The translations under genes and the position numbers were made by a program. Shown one piece after another: positions 59,598 through 64,000 of a stretch of DNA of 64,000 bases. This stretch comes from Irpex lacteus (Eukaryota; Basidiomycota; Agaricomycetes; Polyporales; Irpicaceae), in contig MQVO02000022.1 of the NCBI GenBank assembly GCA_001986395.2, forward strand, positions 248,001-312,000. The letters are read 5' to 3'. Below the pieces are notes generated by a model, which saw only the letters and a program-made list of their open reading frames with translations, was not told where the DNA came from and did no database searches. Position 1 is the first letter of the stretch, and each line of letters begins with the position of its first letter.

Positions 59598-60788
59598 ACT
59601 TCGTGTCTTTCTAGTTCATTTCGAGAGGGAGAAAGGTGGGGTCGGATTTGTCGCATATCTTGTACAGCATTCATTTATTTCTTCGTCGTGCGTCATGTAT
59701 CGGACTGTAGATATCAGTTCTCTTCTGTCGTTGCCCTAGGCTTGGGTGTGGGTTGTTTTTGGTGCTGAAGTGGTTGCCCATGTATTCCAGTAATTTACAT
59801 AGATTTAGTGCTAGTGATAGGCGGCAGTAGGAAGTCGTCGTGGACTCGGACATCGAGATTAATCGTACATATCACCTGCAAACGTCACGAGCAGTGGACA
59901 GGAGGCTTGTAGCGTTTTCTATCGCATGTATTCTGGTTTGTATCAACTCAACCGACCATTCAAGTTTGCCCTCGAGTTGGAACCATTCTTAGATTCGCGA
60001 TATTTTCCGGAGAAGCAGCAACTTGGACAACATAAACAGGAGCCTTCTCGACTGTCGCATATTATGGTGTGGATGTCATTTGAGTCGAAGTCATGCCGGA
60101 TTGGCATAGCCAGTCTGTATCGAGCTATAGTTAAGTGACTCTGATATTATAGCGCTATAAGCACTTTGATGAAATAGGCAAGTCAGAGACTTTGTGGCGC
60201 GGGAATATGCATTGCCAATTGGCAATCGGTTACCTACCGTCGCCTCGCTGTACAGTGTGCCGCACACTTCCAATTTGCTCCCAGTAGACTTTGTCGCAGT
60301 AGGAATTCAGAGTCGACCTTCTGGCTCGAAGCACTGCTGTCATCTACAGTTTACGGGCACTCATAACTTTGGCAAGTCGTTGGTATGGGTTGATTCTCAG
60401 CTACTACTCGAGTTGCACCCGCATCTTTACTCACATTATTACATACTTGCTAGTTCATCTACGCTGAAGATTTCACACGCATCATCACGCAATCTAACAT
60501 GCTCATACGAACCGGATTTCGTCTCGATTCCGGCCATCACTTCACGTTCCATTTCCAAGGTCGGAACGCTTCTACTAGTCGAGCCTCCAAGGAGCTAGGA
60601 TGGTATGATACGAGGATAACATTTGCGTCTCGATACAAGCTCTTTCTTGGGAAGCAAGTGCGAGAAATAAATGCAGGCGAGAGACCACTACTTACTCTAC
60701 TGGCTCATTTTTTGAACGCAAATCGCTTATACGTGTTTACTTAGCATTGCCATCTACTAGCAAACTCAACCGGCCCGTCGATTCTAAT
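59598..60788. other. Intergenic, possible upstream exons
   Basis: The left part is the 3' untranslated region of the CSC1-like gene. A frame at 60194-60598 and an acceptor-like TTTACTTAG at 60733 could belong to 5' exons of the next gene, but I could not support them. Confidence 0.4.
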
Positions 60789-61617
60789 ATGCAACGTTTA
60801 GCGGCCCAGCGATGGGAGGCGATGAGTGTAGAAGAGCGCATTGCCACGACCGAAGCCGAATATCAGAAGCGGAAAGCGGTGGTGGACCAGTGGTGGCAGA
60901 AACAGGAAGATGTCTCTCTCGACGAGATTGCCGAAGAAATGAAGACCTACCTAGACAGATTAAAGGACGTGAGAACTATGGCGCTCGATGACTTCGGGCA
61001 AATGCTGTGGTTGAGCCCAGAGCATCGTCGCCAGATTCTCCAGGGCAAGACTCGATTGATAGCACGCAAGCAGGAGCTCGAGCGGATGTTAGCCAGCTTA
61101 ATACATGCAAAGCTTGGTCAGCGGGTATACATCACGAATCCATGCTCTCGCTGACTCATATACTCTCGTAGTTGCGGTCGTCGGAAAGGAGAGAATCAGG
61201 ATGCACTACAAGACCTTTGATTCCAGCGTCACTGCTCGGTATGGCGTGACCATCGAAAATTGGCCTCCGATCACGTTCACTTCTCCTCCGAAGATGGACA
61301 ATGTGCCATCTTCAGTCTCACTTTACCTGCTGTGGAAGTCAGGCGCTACGAGATTTAGGCGGCTTTCCTCGGAAGAGAAGAAACAATGGGATAAAGTCAG
61401 AGAAGATCTGATGCGAGAACATGCAAAAAACTCCGCACCGGTACTGGATAACTCACTGAAAGTCCCTCCATCGACTCCGGCTCGATACCCCTATAGCTAC
61501 CTTCAACTTATCGATACCAGGACGATCGGCACCATTGATCAAGTGTCGGCATTCTTCAATCCTCCATTACGCCCGACAGGAAGAAAATGTGTTAGAAAGG
61601 GCTATCCGTTTGTATAA
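60789..61617 (+). CDS. Hypothetical protein, basidiomycete type
   Basis: Model join(60789..61116,61172..61617), 257 aa from the first in-frame ATG. The first exon is a charged helix-rich segment (AMSVEERIATTEAEYQKRKA; LWLSPEHRRQILQGKTRLIA). The second exon contains HYKTFDSSVTARYGVTIENW, PSSVSLYLLWKSGATRFRRL and SEEKKQWDKVREDL. The 'HYKxFD...RYGV.L.GWP' style resembles widespread uncharacterised Agaricomycete proteins that carry a short DNA-binding-like helical region. No function known. An upstream exon is possible because the frame stays open to about 60747 without an ATG. Confidence 0.62.
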
Positions 61618-62114
61618 TCAAAACATGCGCGCTGCACGCTCCTCTTCATCCAACCCGTTTATCTACGCAGGCTTCCTCAATAATACTTACGCATGTTAAG
61701 TACTGAGCATTTATTGTCTTGCATGCCACCAATGACCTACTCCAATCGGGTGCCAGTGTCAACGTTCGGGGAACTTATAACTATTAAGGATAACATCCAT
61801 CATATACTTTCCGCTCAGACACCATCGTAGGTATGCTAACACAATGCTAGGACACATGAGAGTTCGAGCTTGCGGAGGTCGCTATCAACTATGAGCTGAC
61901 TAAGCATAGAATTGGTCCGATTATAGAAGTCGCTGTCTTGCCCGATGAAGATTGGCCATAAGTATAGTGCCTGGTTGCGGTATAGGATTAAATGTGTTCT
62001 AAGCCCTCCTATCATCAACTCTGAAACCCATGAATTATTGTATACGATAAATACCTCTAAGTACACCTACAATGAAAGACAGCTCATCAAGGCATGAAAG
62101 GCGCTGCTTTCCGA
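61618..62114. other. Intergenic, convergent 3' ends
   Basis: Lies between two converging genes. It is A/T-rich with several TATA-like and AATAA-like strings. No gene seen. Confidence 0.5.
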
Positions 62115-63288
62115 TCATGCTAACACTGGTGGACTACATCTCTCTCTCGTCTCCCAGTTATTTGTCCACGTCTCACTCCACATGTTCTCCCACAACCTGA
62201 CCTCCTCCGTAAAATCTCCCCAATCTCGCTCGTCCTCACTCTCCTTGGCCCGCATGGAAACCTGATCAACACTCAACCCTTCAAACTTCTTCGTCACGAA
62301 CGGTTTCACCAGCGTATAATGATACACTCTCATCTCATCCTTCAACCCCGCCCACGCCTCAGGATACCTGTACTTCATCGCCAAGTTTCCGTTGTACACG
62401 GGCGGCAGCGTTACTGTCCTTCCCGCAAAATACTGGTTCAAGAACGCCTGCTCGGCGAACTGCATCGGGAAGTCCGTAATAGGCAAAACCTCCAATATAT
62501 GCTCGTACACGGCCGAGTTGGGCCGGATGAACAGCACGCCTGCATTAAACTCGAGCGTCATACCACGTTGGTCGCCCCACACGTCCGGAGCGGCCGCAAA
62601 CGCGTACGGTAGCTGGAAGACTTCGTCAAAGTTGCGGAGGACGAGGGTGTCGGCGTCCAAGTAGACGAGCGCGTCGAGGCCGATTTTGTCGAGGGACCAG
62701 AGTGTAAGTTTGGTGAATTGGTCCATGAAGTGTTGATTGATACCCTTGCCGGTCCCAGGAGGAGCTATGCGGGTGACTGGTACGGGCTCGAAGCCAGAGG
62801 AGGTTGCGAGGCAGAGGGAGGAGGGTGATACTGCAGAAGGGAAGTAGAGGACGATCTTGCGGGCGGAGGTGTTGGCTTTGGTGAGGGAGTGGCCGAGGGT
62901 GGCTACGGCGGCTGCGTAGGCGTCGTTGTAGAGAGTTGTAACGACGGCATTTCGATGTGGATCAAGGGTCATATTGTGTGGCAAAGGTGATGCTATTGGG
63001 AATGTATTTCTATAGACGAGTCAGCGAACTATTGGGCTACATGTCACTGATAACTGACATGTGTTGGTAATTGTCGAGTGGACGGCGAGCCGGCCGCTTG
63101 CTGAGCTTGACGCCTAGCACGATATTGGCAATGAGTGAGCCTAAGAGAACCAGAGGAATTAACGCCAGTAATAGGACCACTTTGCGGCGCCGCCGGGTGA
63201 TTGGTGGGGTCGATTTTTCCGGATCGTCTGTACTCAGGAGCACATAATTGCGGTGGAGCCTAAAGAGGCCAGAGAAGAGACGGTTCAT
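62115..63288 (-). CDS. GT8-family glycosyltransferase, type II membrane
   Basis: Model complement(join(62115..63009,63059..63288)), 374 aa. A short cytosolic N-terminus (MNRLFSGLFRLHRNYVLLST) is followed by a signal anchor (VVLLLALIPLVLLGSLIANI) and a luminal catalytic domain. The domain runs NAVVTTLYNDAYAAAVATLG, KLTLWSLDKIGLDALVYLDA, the metal- and UDP-binding YLDADTLVLRN (DxD), EFNAGVLFIRP, EQAFLNQYFAG and VYHYTLVKPF. The order matches family GT8 (glycogenin/galactinol-synthase-like). A Golgi location and UDP-hexose donor are inferred; the acceptor is unknown. The 49-nt intron joins the membrane anchor to the catalytic exon in phase. Confidence 0.9.
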
Positions 63289-64000
63289 GATGGGGGTTGA
63301 GAAATGAAAGGCGAGTGGGTGCTGCGGTGTGGATGCAGGCTAAGTAGAGAAAAGCGAATAGTCGGAAAGGAAGGTGGGACCGGGAGAATGGATCGTGTCG
63401 AGATGAGGGAGGGGGATGGGATCCGTTCAGAAGATGTTGCGCTGCCCCCGCCACCTGATTATATGCGGTGAGAAAATGAAACGAGTTGCTCGGTGGCGCC
63501 GTCGAAGAGTACAGCGCCAGTGACAACGAGCAGGGCGTCATTGGCATTGAAATGACCTCACAACGGAGCGCGATATCGCTTCTCAGGGTATTACCGCCGT
63601 CAACTGTGCGCATCGTGTCGTGCGCGTGCCCGGGACTATCTGTGGCATGGAATGCTCAAAACCGAAAGCAAAAGGCGTTTGTAGTGCGACTTACCGCTTC
63701 GGGAACTGCGCGCAGCACCACATTTGCAACGACGCCCCCGCCCTTTCACTGCGCAAGGCAACAAAGATGTCCCTGCATCGCTTTATCCCAATGCTCCGCA
63801 GTGATGTCTCCGTGGTACAGGCAACACCACGGAAACATTGTTCTGCGCTCAGAAAACTCGGCCTCAGAGAGTGGTATTGATCGGTTCGTATCGGCTTCTT
63901 CAAACTAGGAATACATATGGCAATGTCAGCGCGCTGAATTGAGCTTATCTATCAGAGTCCGAACGCTTCTGCCGACACGAGGAGTGCTTACCGGTACCGA
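63289..64000. other. Window end, no gene supported
   Basis: It holds the promoter of the GT8 gene on the left. Short open frames on both strands towards 63908 lack recognisable motifs. A gene could begin beyond the window. Confidence 0.45.

Noticed and set aside
60194..60598. 134-codon plus-strand frame before the hypothetical protein at 60789
   Set aside because: No motif and no splice path that could be supported; left as possible upstream exon sequence.

Overview
The window is nuclear DNA from a filamentous basidiomycete, most likely an Agaricomycete. Genes are dense on both strands. Nearly every gene is cut by many 48-70 nt introns with GT(A/G)NGT donors and YAG acceptors, and the protein families and low-complexity styles are typical of mushroom-forming fungi. 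All splice models below were built by hand from frame, phase, splice signals and family similarity, and where exon coordinates are given the exon lengths add up to a whole number of codons. I saw no rRNA, tRNA, CRISPR array or intact transposon.

Layout. 0-6 kb: a PTAR1-like prenyltransferase alpha-repeat protein, a SWIB-domain nuclear protein and the ERAD scaffold HRD3/SEL1L. 6.6-10.3 kb: a SAP/ankyrin-like protein, an omega-like glutathione transferase and a secreted protein built from repeated exons. 11-14 kb: a PTRHD1-type peptidyl-tRNA hydrolase, the splicing modifier Hub1/UBL5 and a MYND-finger protein. 14-22.5 kb: a flavin monooxygenase, the PP2A leucine carboxyl methyltransferase (Ppm1/LCMT1), TIM22, a small membrane protein and an ACAD10/11-type APH kinase. 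23-27.6 kb: mitochondrial Hsp70 (with a GC-AG intron and a heat-shock-element-like promoter), a divergent TMEM70-like protein and dynactin p25. 27.7-29.8 kb is an unresolved coding-like region. 30-31.8 kb: a multi-pass membrane protein.

32-40.3 kb is the most interesting stretch. Two flavocytochrome b2-type FMN dehydrogenases flank an oxaloacetate acetylhydrolase-like gene of the PEP mutase/isocitrate lyase family. Flavocytochrome b2-like enzymes include the wood-rot glyoxylate dehydrogenase that forms oxalate, and oxaloacetate acetylhydrolase also forms oxalate. The locus can therefore be read as an oxalate-biosynthesis cluster. This is an inference, since substrate specificity cannot be read from the motifs.

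40.9-63.3 kb: eIF4G, a TRK-type potassium transporter, an alpha-arrestin with a PPxY-type motif, an IMPACT/YIH1 protein, a CSC1/OSCA-type channel, a basidiomycete hypothetical protein and a GT8 glycosyltransferase. Gene-poor stretches of about 2.4 kb (33.95-36.35), 1.2 kb (53.5-54.7) and 1.2 kb (59.6-60.8) hold nothing I can identify.
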